A stretch of DNA of 64,000 nucleotides from positions 375,651 through 439,650 of the forward strand of contig NZ_PDHM01000028.1 of the NCBI RefSeq assembly GCF_002573715.1, read 5' to 3'. A model generated the notes under the pieces. That model was not told the origin of the DNA. It did not search any database and saw nothing but the letters and a program-made list of their open reading frames with translations. The position numbers were made by a program, and so were the translations under genes. The stretch is from Paenibacillus sp. EZ-K15. Its GTDB lineage: Bacteria > Bacillota > Bacilli > Paenibacillales > Paenibacillaceae. Shown here piece by piece: positions 28,027-36,694 of the stretch. Every line of letters begins with the position of its first letter. Position 1 is the stretch's first letter.

Positions 28027-28056
28027 AAGGCCGTCGACATCATCGACGGCCTTGCT
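28027..28056 (+). terminator. terminator hairpin after GH16 gene
   Basis: A perfect 11-bp stem AAGGCCGTCGA / TCGACGGCCTT with a 5-nt loop, about 93 bp after the GH16 stop. The T tail is weak (GCTTC). It faces the convergent gene at 28132 and may serve both strands. Confidence 0.6.
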
Positions 28057-28131
28057 TCAGTGAATCAGCTATCGTAGGTTCTCCGTTAGCTGAATCAATG
28101 GTCTTAATATTTTTTGCATGTCGCTTCAATA

Positions 28132-28647
28132 TTACGAATGTACACTCGCCGCTTTACTCGCCTGTCTGCAATGCAAGATTTTCATGGCGTATCTTGCTAT
28201 AGGCTGTGCGACCAACATTTCAATCCAGAACGCTACGCCAAAGTTCCGAGGCCAGGTATGGAGGAAATTTTTAAACGGATCCAGACTTATGTGTTTCGTA
28301 CCAACCATAGGGCCAATAATGGAGAGCAACAGAGATAATACCGTTACATTTAGTACGATATTTAATAGTACTCTTGCATTAAATCCATCGGTCTGTCCCA
28401 CAAATTTAGGCATCACCTTACCAACGATCGGGCCTGCAATTAGCTTTACGCATAACACGACGATGATCCACATAATAGGAATCACTTTTAGACCATCCAT
28501 GTAAACTTCTTTACTAAAGCCGCGTTCCAATCCCATAATAATCGGCGCGATCGTGTTTACTGAAATAATCGATATGATCAATAAAAATAATATGCCCTCT
28601 TTTCCGTTTCTAGGCAGTCTTGTCTCTACGTATTTCTGGTTTGCCAT
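28132..28647 (-). CDS. DUF2798-like membrane protein
   Basis: 171 residues in two similar halves, each with two membrane segments (LLFLLIISIISVNTIAPIIM ... IMWIIVVLCVKLIAGPIVGKVM, then LLNIVLNVTVLSLLLSIIGPMV ... FWIEMLVAQPIARYAM). The repeated pattern with P(I/V/L)(A/V) near the end of each half fits the DUF2798 family of unknown function. The start at 28647 lies just after GGGGTGATGATAGGGA. Confidence 0.6.
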   Translation of the reverse strand: MANQKYVETRLPRNGKEGILFLLIISIISVNTIAPIIMGLERGFSKEVYMDGLKVIPIMWIIVVLCVKLIAGPIVGKVMPKFVGQTDGFNARVLLNIVLNVTVLSLLLSIIGPMVGTKHISLDPFKNFLHTWPRNFGVAFWIEMLVAQPIARYAMKILHCRQASKAASVHS

Positions 28648-29038
28648 TCCCTATCATCACCCCTTCATATAAATGGTTCACCGTGTTATTTTAGCGATTT
28701 AGGAGCTTCTTCATAAGTGAACATTTCGTGAACATTCTCGCCTCACTGATCATTCGGTCATCAAGCCTTTTACACCAACACGTCGTTAAATTTCTGATAT
28801 ACCGATTGATTAAAACCCCAAAGCCCATTACGATTACTTATAAGGATACTTGTCCTGAGGCATAGCTATCCTCAAAATAGAAAAAGCACATTGACTGTAT
28901 GCCGCGTAAAATGGGAAGCCTTCTGAATGTTTAACACGACTGTTTATAAATACGTACATTACGACTCATACTTAGGTCTATCAACGGGGAAGAGGATTGC
29001 CATCTAACCGAATCTTCCGTAAGGGGGAGAACAGACAC
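28648..29038. other. intergenic region between divergent genes
   Basis: About 390 bp, AT-rich, upstream of both the DUF2798-like gene and the Mga-like regulator. A short dyad GGATA...TATCC occurs near 28850-28880. I see no clear promoter pair and no coding relic. Confidence 0.3.
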
Positions 29039-30490
29039 ATGGAAAAGGAATTCATACTGACACATAAGCTGTTGACCCTGCTCGATTCCGAATATCGCTG
29101 GTTCACCCTTGCCGAGATTGAAGAGCAGATTGGCGTATCGGACAAAACCATCCGTAAAATTATCGATGAAGCCAAGCAGGAGCTTCCTCCTGAGATTCAT
29201 TTTGAAATTTCGCGTGGAAAAGGTGTCATTCTCCATTACGATAAACGAAATGTCGCGATTGGTGAGGTCATCTCTTCCATGTACAGGCAGAGAACCTTCT
29301 ACCAGCTGCTCGCTGTGCTTTTTGCTGAGGGAGGGCGTTACTCGCTGGAAGAGCTGGCAGACAAGCTGTATATGAGCTCTTCCTCGCTGAAAAAGCTGAT
29401 CATCCGGCTGAACAACCATGAATTGAAGCCATACCATTTGCGCATTGCGTATTCCATGCCAGAGGTCAAAGGCAGTGAAATCAGTATCCGTTATTTTTAC
29501 TGGAAAATGTTTTACGATGCCTATGAATTTTCCGGCTGGCCATTTGCCGACATAGACCAAGCCCAGATCCATGAGTACATTACGGCGATCGAGTCGGAGA
29601 ATGACATCGTGTATTTCCTTAACGCTAAGCGGAGCTTGTCGTTTCTGGCGGCAATCATGATTACCCGAGTGCTGCAGGGCAAATATGCGGATGTTCCCAA
29701 CGGGCCATATGACTGGGAGAACCGCATGCTTCACGCCTCTGTTGCCGCATTGGCCAGAGCGCTGGAGCAGCGGTACGCCATTCATTTGCCGCTGGACGAA
29801 ATCCGGTTTCTGCAGGCCATGTTCAGCTTGGGCCAATACAATTATTATGATGAAGCGAAAGTCAGCGCGATGATATCGAGGGAGAAAGCAAATCTCGTGC
29901 AAATCGGGGATGAAAAATATCAAATTATCAATCATTTCCTCATGCTGGCGCTTGCCGCGTTCCCTGCGATCGATATGAACGACCGGTTCATCTGGGAAAT
30001 CAGAGATTTCTTTGAGAAGCTCCGGCTGGAAAATGCGCTTCCCGATCTGATCGCTATCTCGGCAAGCGGCCTGACGGAATATGTCCAAAGGGATTGCCGG
30101 CCCATGTACCAGAGCGTAAAAAGCTGCATGCAGGAATGGAGCCAGCGCTACCCGGGCATTCAGTATAACGACTATCATCTGACGAAGCTGACGCTGTTGA
30201 TCAGCTCCAGCCTGCGCTATAACAGCAAAAAGGCTTTCCTGCTGATCGGCGAGGAATTCTCCATCCGCCATTACGTCGCCAAGCTCATCAAGAATGAAAT
30301 CGGTGACGAGCTGATCATCAACACCTCCATCATGGAGGGGCTTACCGATGAAATGATTCAGAAGCACGGCATCGATTTCGTGATCAGCACGTTCCCCGTT
30401 GAGCTGCATACAGTGCCCGTGGTCATTATTTCAACGATACCGACCAAACGGGATTTAGAAAATATCCGCAAGGAATTAATGCAACCATGA
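29039..30490 (+). CDS. Mga/AtxA-like transcriptional regulator
   Basis: 483 residues from ATG 29039, preceded by AAGGGGGAG. Two N-terminal helix-turn-helix units (about 8-60, WFTLAEIEEQIGVSDKTIRK; about 80-130, YSLEELADKLYMSSSSLKKLIIRL) match the HTH_Mga arrangement. A helical PRD-like middle region follows, then a C-terminal PTS EIIB-like domain (about 395-483, LLIGEEFSIRHYVAKLIK ... VPVVIISTIPTK). Such regulators respond to PTS phosphorylation or metabolites. It lies directly upstream of the nucleoside operon in the same direction, so it is the natural candidate regulator. It has its own terminator. Confidence 0.78.
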   Translation: MEKEFILTHKLLTLLDSEYRWFTLAEIEEQIGVSDKTIRKIIDEAKQELPPEIHFEISRGKGVILHYDKRNVAIGEVISSMYRQRTFYQLLAVLFAEGGRYSLEELADKLYMSSSSLKKLIIRLNNHELKPYHLRIAYSMPEVKGSEISIRYFYWKMFYDAYEFSGWPFADIDQAQIHEYITAIESENDIVYFLNAKRSLSFLAAIMITRVLQGKYADVPNGPYDWENRMLHASVAALARALEQRYAIHLPLDEIRFLQAMFSLGQYNYYDEAKVSAMISREKANLVQIGDEKYQIINHFLMLALAAFPAIDMNDRFIWEIRDFFEKLRLENALPDLIAISASGLTEYVQRDCRPMYQSVKSCMQEWSQRYPGIQYNDYHLTKLTLLISSSLRYNSKKAFLLIGEEFSIRHYVAKLIKNEIGDELIINTSIMEGLTDEMIQKHGIDFVISTFPVELHTVPVVIISTIPTKRDLENIRKELMQP

Positions 30491-30510
30491 GACCTCATGG
30501 TTGCATTTTT
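30479..30510 (+). terminator. rho-independent terminator overlapping the stop codon
   Basis: ATGCAACCATGAG pairs perfectly with CTCATGGTTGCAT (30479-30491, 30494-30506), followed by TTTTT. The regulator's stop codon lies inside the 5' arm. It separates the regulator from deoD. Confidence 0.88.
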
Positions 30511-30581
30511 CCGTTAAGCTCCGTAACTTTCTGGTCTTGGTTATCCCTCCGATTCTTACTATGATGAAGGCATATCAATAA

Positions 30582-30597
30582 TTAAAGCGCTTTCTTA
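30582..30597 (+). promoter_or_regulatory. cre-like box before deoD
   Basis: TTAAAGCGCTTTCTTA contains the symmetric core AAAGCGCTTT and matches 12 of 14 cre consensus positions. It lies about 35 bp before the deoD start, consistent with CcpA repression of nucleoside catabolism. Confidence 0.45.
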
Positions 30598-30627
30598 AGA
30601 GGGAGGCCAGTAAGCAGGAGGAGCAAG

Positions 30628-31338
30628 ATGAGCATACATTTGGGAGCACAACAGGGAGATATCGCAGAACGCGTGCTGCTGCCCGGCGATCCGCTGCGGG
30701 CGAAGTTTGTGGCAGAGCACTTTTTGGAGGAGGTATATTGTTACAACGAAGTGAGAGGCATGTACGGGTACACCGGCCTTTATAAAGGAGTTCCCGTTTC
30801 TGTCCAAGGTACGGGAATGGGCAACCCGACCATGAGCATATATGCGACGGAGCTGATTCAGGATTACGGGGTCAAAAAGCTGATCCGCATCGGTACTTGC
30901 GGCGCCATGCAAAAAGAGCTTCAGGTCCGCGACATCGTACTGGCCCAAGCCGTATCCTCCGACAGCAATCTGATGGAAAAAATATTTCATGGCTGTAATT
31001 ACGCGCCAACCGCCGATTACGGCATGTTAAGCAAAGCGCATCAACTGGCTCAGGAGAAGCAGGTGAATGTCTTTGTCGGCAACATCTATAACTCCGATGA
31101 ATTCTATAGGGAAACTTTGGACCGTCTTCATAAATTCATGGAATTCGGCGTCCTCGCGGTCGAGATGGAAAGTGCCGCCCTATACACGCTTGCTGCTAAG
31201 TACGGCGTCAGGGCCCTGTCCATATTGACGGTAGGCAGTCATCTGCTGACCAATGAACGCTCGTCCCATCAAGACAGCGAGAAGTCCTTCCACGACATGG
31301 TCGAGGTCGCGCTCCATACCATCTTAGCGGACGAATAG
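30628..31338 (+). CDS. deoD: purine-nucleoside phosphorylase DeoD
   Basis: 236 residues, the usual size for the hexameric low-molecular-mass enzyme. Diagnostic segments: ERVLLPGDPLRAKF, GTGMGNPTMSIYATELI (phosphate and base site), RIGTCGAMQ, and VEMESAALYTLAAKYG (ribose binding). It converts (deoxy)purine nucleosides plus phosphate to base and (deoxy)ribose-1-phosphate in the cytoplasm. Start ATG follows AGGAGGAGCAAG. First gene of the salvage operon that continues with the ECF transporter. Confidence 0.93.
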   Translation: MSIHLGAQQGDIAERVLLPGDPLRAKFVAEHFLEEVYCYNEVRGMYGYTGLYKGVPVSVQGTGMGNPTMSIYATELIQDYGVKKLIRIGTCGAMQKELQVRDIVLAQAVSSDSNLMEKIFHGCNYAPTADYGMLSKAHQLAQEKQVNVFVGNIYNSDEFYRETLDRLHKFMEFGVLAVEMESAALYTLAAKYGVRALSILTVGSHLLTNERSSHQDSEKSFHDMVEVALHTILADE

Positions 31339-31398
31339 TCTTCCGCAGGATTGCTTGTATAACAAAAACGTCTATCGACGTACTCTCAAAGAAGACAG

Positions 31399-31469
31399 AC
31401 CGCGTTTAGCGGTAGATTTTCTTGCGATATCAGGCAGCAGATCCTCTGAAGTTTATACTTTCTGATATC
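31399..31469 (+). promoter_or_regulatory. structured leader between deoD and the ECF S gene
   Basis: A hairpin ACCGC-GTTTA-GCGGT (31399-31413) is followed by AGATTTTCTT, a terminator-like arrangement. Immediately after it the inverted repeat GATATCAG / CTGATATC (31426-31433, 31462-31469) encloses 28 nt. The pair lies 30 bp before the start of the S component. It could attenuate or process the transcript between deoD and the transporter. No known riboswitch consensus was recognised. Confidence 0.4.
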
Positions 31470-31498
31470 AACAAACTATGCTCTAGGGGGAAAAATCA

Positions 31499-32098
31499 AT
31501 GGGAATCAAACGCGGATTTAAATATGATTTTTCGTTGTTGGCCATTTTGTTGATCCCGATCGGGATCGCCATCAATTTTGTTGGTGCGCAAATCATACTG
31601 CTGCTCAAGCTGCCGATTTACCTGAACACCATCGGGACGATTCTGACGGCCATGATCGCCGGTCCTTGGGTCGGTATGATTACGGGGGCGAGCACCAATC
31701 TTGTTGTCGGCATAACGAACCCGGTCTCGTTCGCATTTACGCCTGTACAAATGGCCGTCGGTCTGGTGGTCGGCCTGCTCTCCATGAGAGGCATGTATAC
31801 GAAGCTGTGGAAAGTGATCTTGTCTTCATTCGCTGTCGTACTGACCGTTCTGATCGTGGCCTCTCCGATCCAGGTGCTGATGTTCGGCGGAGCGACCGGC
31901 AACTCTTCGGATGCTGTGGTTGCTACATTCCTGGCCTCCGGTCAGCAGATCTGGACAGCGGTATTCTCAACCAAAATCCTGGTAGAAAGCGTCGACAAAA
32001 TCATCAGCAACGTCATTGCCTTTGTCATCGTGATGAAGATGTCCCCAAGATACTTGTCCAAGCTCAATTACGGTGCAGCTTTTATCAAAAAGAAATGA
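31499..32098 (+). CDS. ECF transporter substrate-binding S component
   Basis: 199 residues, six hydrophobic segments, with the compact topology of ECF S subunits (IYLNTIGTILTAMIAGPWVGMITGASTN near residues 40-70). Start ATG 31499 follows AGGGGGAAAAATCA. The genes directly downstream are the T subunit and two ATPases, so this encodes a dedicated (group I) ECF importer. The flanking phosphorylase and two nucleoside hydrolases predict a nucleoside substrate. That specificity is inferred from context only; a modified nucleoside such as queuosine cannot be excluded. Confidence 0.78.
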   Translation: MGIKRGFKYDFSLLAILLIPIGIAINFVGAQIILLLKLPIYLNTIGTILTAMIAGPWVGMITGASTNLVVGITNPVSFAFTPVQMAVGLVVGLLSMRGMYTKLWKVILSSFAVVLTVLIVASPIQVLMFGGATGNSSDAVVATFLASGQQIWTAVFSTKILVESVDKIISNVIAFVIVMKMSPRYLSKLNYGAAFIKKK

Positions 32099-32142
32099 CG
32101 TGTAGTCCATATTGGATACGCTTTCATAAAGGAGGGGTTCTT

Positions 32143-32892
32143 GTGAATAACGAACGGTCCTTGTTGAGCCGTCTTTATCCAACAACCAAGTTTATGATTA
32201 CCATCGCTTTATGTTTGGCCGCATTTATCGTGCCCGGCTACGGGTTCAGCTACGCCGTTCTACCGATTTGCATGGTGCTGGCCTACTTCGCCGGCAGCTT
32301 TAAGGAGTTTTCCAATCTGGCGATCAAGGCTCTGCTGATGATTGTTGTGTTCATCTTTATTCTGCAAAGTTTCTTCTATCCCGGCAACGACATTCTGTGG
32401 AGCTGGAGCATCTTCTCCATCAAGCGGGAAGGACTTGAGTTCGCCCTGTTCCTAACATCCAAAATCGTGGCGGTGGCATCGGCCTTCATTCTGTTCTTCC
32501 GCATCACCAAGGTCAAGGATTTGGTCCATTCCCTGGAACAGATCGGCCTGCCGTCCAAAGTAACCTATGTCATCTTGTCCACCTTGCAGCTCATTCCGGA
32601 GATGAAAAAACTGACTCACGTCATCATGGATGCCCAAAAAACAAGAGGCGTTGAAACCGAAGGCAAGCTGCTTGTCCGCATGAAGGCCTTCCTGCCGACC
32701 CTTAGTCCGCTCATTCTCGGATCCGTGGCAAGCACGGAGGAACGGGTACTGACGCTGGAGTCGAGAGCCTTCTCGGCCAATGTCAAAAAAAGCAGCATCT
32801 ACAAACTGGAGAAAACAAAGCATGACCGGCTGGTTCAAATTCTGCTGGTCGTACTGCTTGCTATCTTAATCGTCTGGAGAGTTGCGCTATGA
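32143..32892 (+). CDS. ECF transporter transmembrane T component (CbiQ/EcfT)
   Basis: 249 residues starting at GTG 32143, with AAGGAGGGG 5 bp upstream; earlier in-frame codons are overlapped by the S gene. About five membrane segments, and two xRx coupling motifs that contact the ATPases (AQKTRGVE and LESRAFSA). Its stop overlaps the first ATPase start (ATGA at 32889). Confidence 0.85.
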   Translation: MNNERSLLSRLYPTTKFMITIALCLAAFIVPGYGFSYAVLPICMVLAYFAGSFKEFSNLAIKALLMIVVFIFILQSFFYPGNDILWSWSIFSIKREGLEFALFLTSKIVAVASAFILFFRITKVKDLVHSLEQIGLPSKVTYVILSTLQLIPEMKKLTHVIMDAQKTRGVETEGKLLVRMKAFLPTLSPLILGSVASTEERVLTLESRAFSANVKKSSIYKLEKTKHDRLVQILLVVLLAILIVWRVAL

Positions 32893-33749
32893 GTATCATT
32901 ACGATCAAGAATCTATCCTACCAATATCCGATCAGTGAGTCCAATGCACTCAAGAACGTAAATATAACGCTCGAAAGAGGCAAGCTGTATGCGCTGATCG
33001 GGGCCAACGGAGGCGGAAAAACGACCCTGTGCAACGTCATTCGCGGGTTTATCCCCCACTTCTATAAGGGAGATCTGCGCGGCGAGGTGCTGATCGAAGG
33101 CAAGGATATCCGCGAATGGGAAATGGGCGAGCTCTCCCAAAAAATCGGCTATGTGTTCCAGAATCCTTTTACACAGATCAGCGGCGTGAAGGATAACGTG
33201 TTTGAAGAGATTGCATTTGGCCTTGAAAATCTGGGCATGGAGCCTGCACTTATCCGGGAGAAGGTGGATCAGGTCATCAACATGCTGGAGATCGATTATT
33301 TGCGGGACAAAAACCCGTTCGAGCTCTCCGGCGGCCAGAAGCAGCGGGTTGCGCTTGCCTCCATCATCGTCATGGAGCCGGATGTGCTGGTCATTGACGA
33401 GCCGACCTCGCAGCTTGATCCGAAGGGAACAGAAGAAGTGTTCAAGATTATCGAGCTGATGAAGAAAAAGGGGAAAACCATCATACTCGTCGAACATAAA
33501 ATTGAGCTGATTGCCGAATATGCCGACGATGTCATCCTGCTGAGCGAGGGTGAAGTAGCTATGCAAGGCAGCTCGCAGGAGATTCTTACCGATGAGCGTG
33601 CCCTGGCATTCGGAGCCGCGCTTCCCCAATATTCGCTGTTCGGCCTGGACATGCGCAAACGGGGGATGGATCTCGGGAGCATACCCTTAACGGAAAAAGA
33701 AGCCCTCGAGGCCGTGAAGACATGGATGAAGAAGGGGGTTAACGCATGA
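32889..33749 (+). CDS. ECF transporter ATPase subunit A
   Basis: 286 residues with all canonical ABC motifs: Walker A GANGGGKTT (38-46), Q-loop VFQNPFTQ, signature ELSGGQKQRVALA, Walker B VLVIDEP, D-loop SQLD and switch histidine EHK. It couples ATP hydrolysis to the T/S complex. Overlaps both neighbours (ATGA at each end), so stoichiometric expression is likely. It pairs with the second ATPase, which lacks the signature. Confidence 0.9.
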   Translation: MSIITIKNLSYQYPISESNALKNVNITLERGKLYALIGANGGGKTTLCNVIRGFIPHFYKGDLRGEVLIEGKDIREWEMGELSQKIGYVFQNPFTQISGVKDNVFEEIAFGLENLGMEPALIREKVDQVINMLEIDYLRDKNPFELSGGQKQRVALASIIVMEPDVLVIDEPTSQLDPKGTEEVFKIIELMKKKGKTIILVEHKIELIAEYADDVILLSEGEVAMQGSSQEILTDERALAFGAALPQYSLFGLDMRKRGMDLGSIPLTEKEALEAVKTWMKKGVNA

Positions 33750-34552
33750 GCTTTCTGACTTTGACGAATGTTTCCTTTGCCTATCCGAACGGCTACAAAG
33801 CGGTGGATGGCGTCAACATGTCCTTCCAAAAGGGGGAATCCGTTGCCATTGTCGGCCAGAACGGGGCAGGTAAAACGACCACCGTCAAGATGATGAACGG
33901 GCTGCTCAAGCCTTCCGAGGGGGATGTCGTCATCGACGGCTGGAATACGCGGGATTATACCACCGCGCAAATATCGCGGAAGGTAGGCTATGTGTTCCAG
34001 AACCCGGACGACCAGATCTTTCATAACGATGTGTACAGCGAGATTGAATTCGGCCCCCGCAAGCTCGGCCTTCCGGAGGAACAGGTCAAAGCGAATGTCA
34101 TGAAAGCGGCGGAGCTGGCAGGCGTCGTTCCGTTTCTTAAGGACAATCCGTACAATTTGCCCTATTCCATGCGTAAATTCGTAACGATTGCCTCCGTCAT
34201 TGCGATGGATTCCAGCGTCATCATTCTGGATGAGCCGACGGCAGGTCAGGATCTTCCGGCCATGGCGCGGCTCGCCCATCTGATCGAGGCTTTAAACCAG
34301 GAAGGAAAAACCATCATCACCATCACGCATGATATGGAATTTGTCGTGAACAACTTCGAGCGGGTTATCGTCATGGCGAACCGCCAGGTCATTGCGGATG
34401 ACGACAAGCGGGCCATCTTCTGGAATCTGGATGTGCTGGAGCAGGCGATGCTGAAGCAGCCGCATATCAGCAGGCTAAGCCACTCCCTGGATATCGGCCA
34501 TAACATCCTGGCGATACCGGAGCTTGCGGACGAGCTTGCCAAGCATAAGTGA
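33746..34552 (+). CDS. ECF transporter ATPase subunit A' with degenerate signature motif
   Basis: 268 residues. Walker A GQNGAGKTT (37-45), Q-loop FQNPDDQ, Walker B SVIILDEPTAGQD and switch THDM are intact. The ABC signature LSGGQ is replaced by LPYSMRKF (about 138-145). In an ABC dimer the signature of one subunit completes the ATP site formed by the Walker motifs of the other. One of the two composite sites in the A/A' heterodimer should therefore be catalytically weak. Starts in the ATGA overlap with the previous gene. Confidence 0.87.
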   Translation: MSFLTLTNVSFAYPNGYKAVDGVNMSFQKGESVAIVGQNGAGKTTTVKMMNGLLKPSEGDVVIDGWNTRDYTTAQISRKVGYVFQNPDDQIFHNDVYSEIEFGPRKLGLPEEQVKANVMKAAELAGVVPFLKDNPYNLPYSMRKFVTIASVIAMDSSVIILDEPTAGQDLPAMARLAHLIEALNQEGKTIITITHDMEFVVNNFERVIVMANRQVIADDDKRAIFWNLDVLEQAMLKQPHISRLSHSLDIGHNILAIPELADELAKHK

Positions 34553-34575
34553 GGGAATAAGGGAGTGACAACGAT

Positions 34576-35529
34576 ATGGAGCAAGAGCAGGTTAAACACA
34601 TCCTCTTGGATGTGGATACCGGCGTGGATGATGCCCTTGCGCTCATCTTTGCCGTAAAGTCCAATAAGCTGCATATAGAAGGCATTACAACGGTATTCGG
34701 CAATGTGGACGTGAAACAGGCGACGAAGAATACGCTCCGGGTGCTGGAATTGGCGCAGCCCCGGTACGAAATTCCCGTTGCCATGGGAGCGGATGCCCCT
34801 TTGTTTCGCCCTCGCCGGGAGAACGTAACCGCCATTCATGGAGCAAACGGCCTGGCCGGATATGAACTGCCGGAGGCGCGGCAATCGCCGGTGAACGAGA
34901 GGGCATCCGATTTCATCGTACGGAAGGTGCGGGAACAGGCGCATGACATTACGCTGGTCTTCACCGGCAGGCTGACCAATTTGGCGGTGGCACTCGCCAA
35001 GGACCCGTCGATCGCGCAGAAAGCCAAGCTGGTGCTGATGGGAGGCGCCATCAAGGTGCCGGGCAATATAACGCCCGTATCCGAAGCCAACATTCACGGC
35101 GATCCCGAAGCGGCGCACAGGGTGTTCGAGTCCGGGATTCCGATTACGATGGTGGGCCTGGACGTGACCGGAAAGGCCAAGTTCGGCGAGGCTCATTATC
35201 AACAGCTCATGAGCGGCTTCACGGATGAACAGGCAGAGTTAAAAGCTTTCATGCAGCATATATTCACCTTCAGCTTTGAGGCAAGCGACCGTTTGAACGA
35301 GGGCAGATACCGGCTGATGCATGATCCGCTGGCACTGGCTGTCGTCGAGGATGCCTCCCTTGTGGAGACGGAGGATTATTACGTCTATATCGAGACAAAA
35401 GGACAGGTATCCTCCGGTGCAACGCTGGTCGACTTCAGACGTCCGCAGTCACGGACCAATGCCTCTGTCTGCATGCAGGTCCGTGAAGAGGCATTCCTGC
35501 AGCATTATATCCGAACGGTGCTGTCATAA
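34576..35529 (+). CDS. inosine/uridine-preferring nucleoside hydrolase
   Basis: 317 residues, typical IUNH length. The N-terminal ILLDVDTGVDDALAL provides the calcium-binding Asp cluster; FGNVDVKQATKNTL and the conserved HDPLALAV near the C-terminus complete the active site. It hydrolyses ribonucleosides to base plus ribose in the cytoplasm. It lies 23 bp after the second ATPase (GGGAGTG ribosome site) and is followed by a paralogue. Confidence 0.9.
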   Translation: MEQEQVKHILLDVDTGVDDALALIFAVKSNKLHIEGITTVFGNVDVKQATKNTLRVLELAQPRYEIPVAMGADAPLFRPRRENVTAIHGANGLAGYELPEARQSPVNERASDFIVRKVREQAHDITLVFTGRLTNLAVALAKDPSIAQKAKLVLMGGAIKVPGNITPVSEANIHGDPEAAHRVFESGIPITMVGLDVTGKAKFGEAHYQQLMSGFTDEQAELKAFMQHIFTFSFEASDRLNEGRYRLMHDPLALAVVEDASLVETEDYYVYIETKGQVSSGATLVDFRRPQSRTNASVCMQVREEAFLQHYIRTVLS

Positions 35530-35556
35530 CCGTCAGAGAAAGGAGGAACATGATTG

Positions 35557-36492
35557 ATGCATCGAATCGTATTGGATGTGGATACGGGGGTTGACGACGC
35601 GTTGGCGATTGCCTACGCTGTCCGGTCTTCGGCTCTCGATATCCTAGGAATAACGACCTGCTTCGGAAACGTTCCGGTAGAGTACGCCACTCGCAATACG
35701 CTCCATGTGCTGGATCGACTTGGTGCAGCCGGAATCCCTGTCGCCATGGGGGAAGCCGCCCCCTTGTTCCATCCCTCGATGAAGTCGTATCCCGTCCAGT
35801 TTCATGGCGAGAATGGACTCGGCAACCTGGCATTCCCCGATCCGGCAGGCAAGCCGGTCTCAACGTCTGCGGCTGCCTTTATGGTGGATCAGATCCGGCG
35901 ATATCCGAAGCAGGTAACGCTGATCTGCGTCGGTCCGTTGACCAATCTGGCTGCGGCCATTCTGCAGGCGCCGGAGATATCGTCGTTGGTCCGTCAGATT
36001 ATCGTAATGGGTGGAGCCGTGGGCGTGGCGGGTAACCGCCGGATGCATGCGGAAGCGAATGTATACTCCGACCCGGAAGCGGCCCAGCTCGTCTTCCAAT
36101 CCGGAGCTCCGATTACGCTGGTCGGACTGGATGTGACCATGCAGACCGAGCTCAGTCTGGAGGATATTCAGCGCTGGAGAGACCTGGATTCGGACCTGAC
36201 CCGCTTCTTGGCCGACATGACTTCCTACTATATCGGAGGCTACCGGGAATCCTATGGCGACCGGACAGGCTGTGCCCTGCATGATCCGCTGGCGGTAGCT
36301 GTCGCGATCGACCTAAGCCTGGTCGAAGTTCAGCCGATGGTGCTCCAGGTGGATCTGGAAGGCATCCACTCCTATGGCAGAACCATTGCCGATCTGCGTC
36401 CGCGTTGTACCGACCGGCCGAACGTCAACGTCTGCACCGGCGTCGACGCCAAGCGGTTCCAGGAACATTTTATGGAGACCTTGATGAGATAA
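35557..36492 (+). CDS. second nucleoside hydrolase (IUNH family)
   Basis: 311 residues with RIVLDVDTGVDDALAIAY, FGNVPVEYATRNTL and LHDPLAVAV. It is clearly paralogous to the preceding gene but divergent, suggesting a different base preference. ATG 35557 lies 10 bp after AGGAGG; a TTG just before it is less likely. Last gene of the nucleoside operon, followed by a terminator. Confidence 0.9.
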   Translation: MHRIVLDVDTGVDDALAIAYAVRSSALDILGITTCFGNVPVEYATRNTLHVLDRLGAAGIPVAMGEAAPLFHPSMKSYPVQFHGENGLGNLAFPDPAGKPVSTSAAAFMVDQIRRYPKQVTLICVGPLTNLAAAILQAPEISSLVRQIIVMGGAVGVAGNRRMHAEANVYSDPEAAQLVFQSGAPITLVGLDVTMQTELSLEDIQRWRDLDSDLTRFLADMTSYYIGGYRESYGDRTGCALHDPLAVAVAIDLSLVEVQPMVLQVDLEGIHSYGRTIADLRPRCTDRPNVNVCTGVDAKRFQEHFMETLMR

Positions 36493-36503
36493 GCTGCAGC
36501 ATA

Positions 36504-36534
36504 AGGAGTGAACGCCGGGTGCGTTCGCTCCTCT
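36504..36534 (+). terminator. terminator of the nucleoside operon
   Basis: AAGGAGTGAACGC pairs with GCGTTCGCTCCT around a 5-nt loop and is followed by CTTTAT, 11 bp after the last nucleoside hydrolase gene. Confidence 0.75.
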
Positions 36535-36694
36535 TTATGTTTCCCTCGCTGCTCTCTCCTCCCACTTCTCCCTCAAACCTTTCAAATCCTCGACAAAGAA
36601 CCTTAGCAAATTGGGTCTTCTTCTTACGGCCCGGGTCCCGCACAAGAACGGGTTTACTGAAGGCACAGCTATGTTTTCAATGCACCGAATAAAT

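Noticed and set aside
28931..30409. Long minus-strand open frame opposite the Mga-like gene
   Set aside because: It covers the regulator in antisense with shadow-type composition; the plus-strand gene has a strong ribosome site and recognisable domains.
31381..31470. Purine or preQ1 riboswitch before the ECF S gene
   Set aside because: The conserved cores of these riboswitches (for example TATA...TATGG...CTACC or the preQ1 H-type pseudoknot) are not present.
31666..32142. Long N-terminal extension of the EcfT frame
   Set aside because: It would overlap the S-component gene out of frame; a GTG at 32143 with AAGGAGGGG gives a normal 249-residue T subunit.
33296..34279. Minus-strand open frame opposite the ECF ATPase genes
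   Set aside because: Antisense to two unmistakable ABC ATPases; no motif and no start signal.
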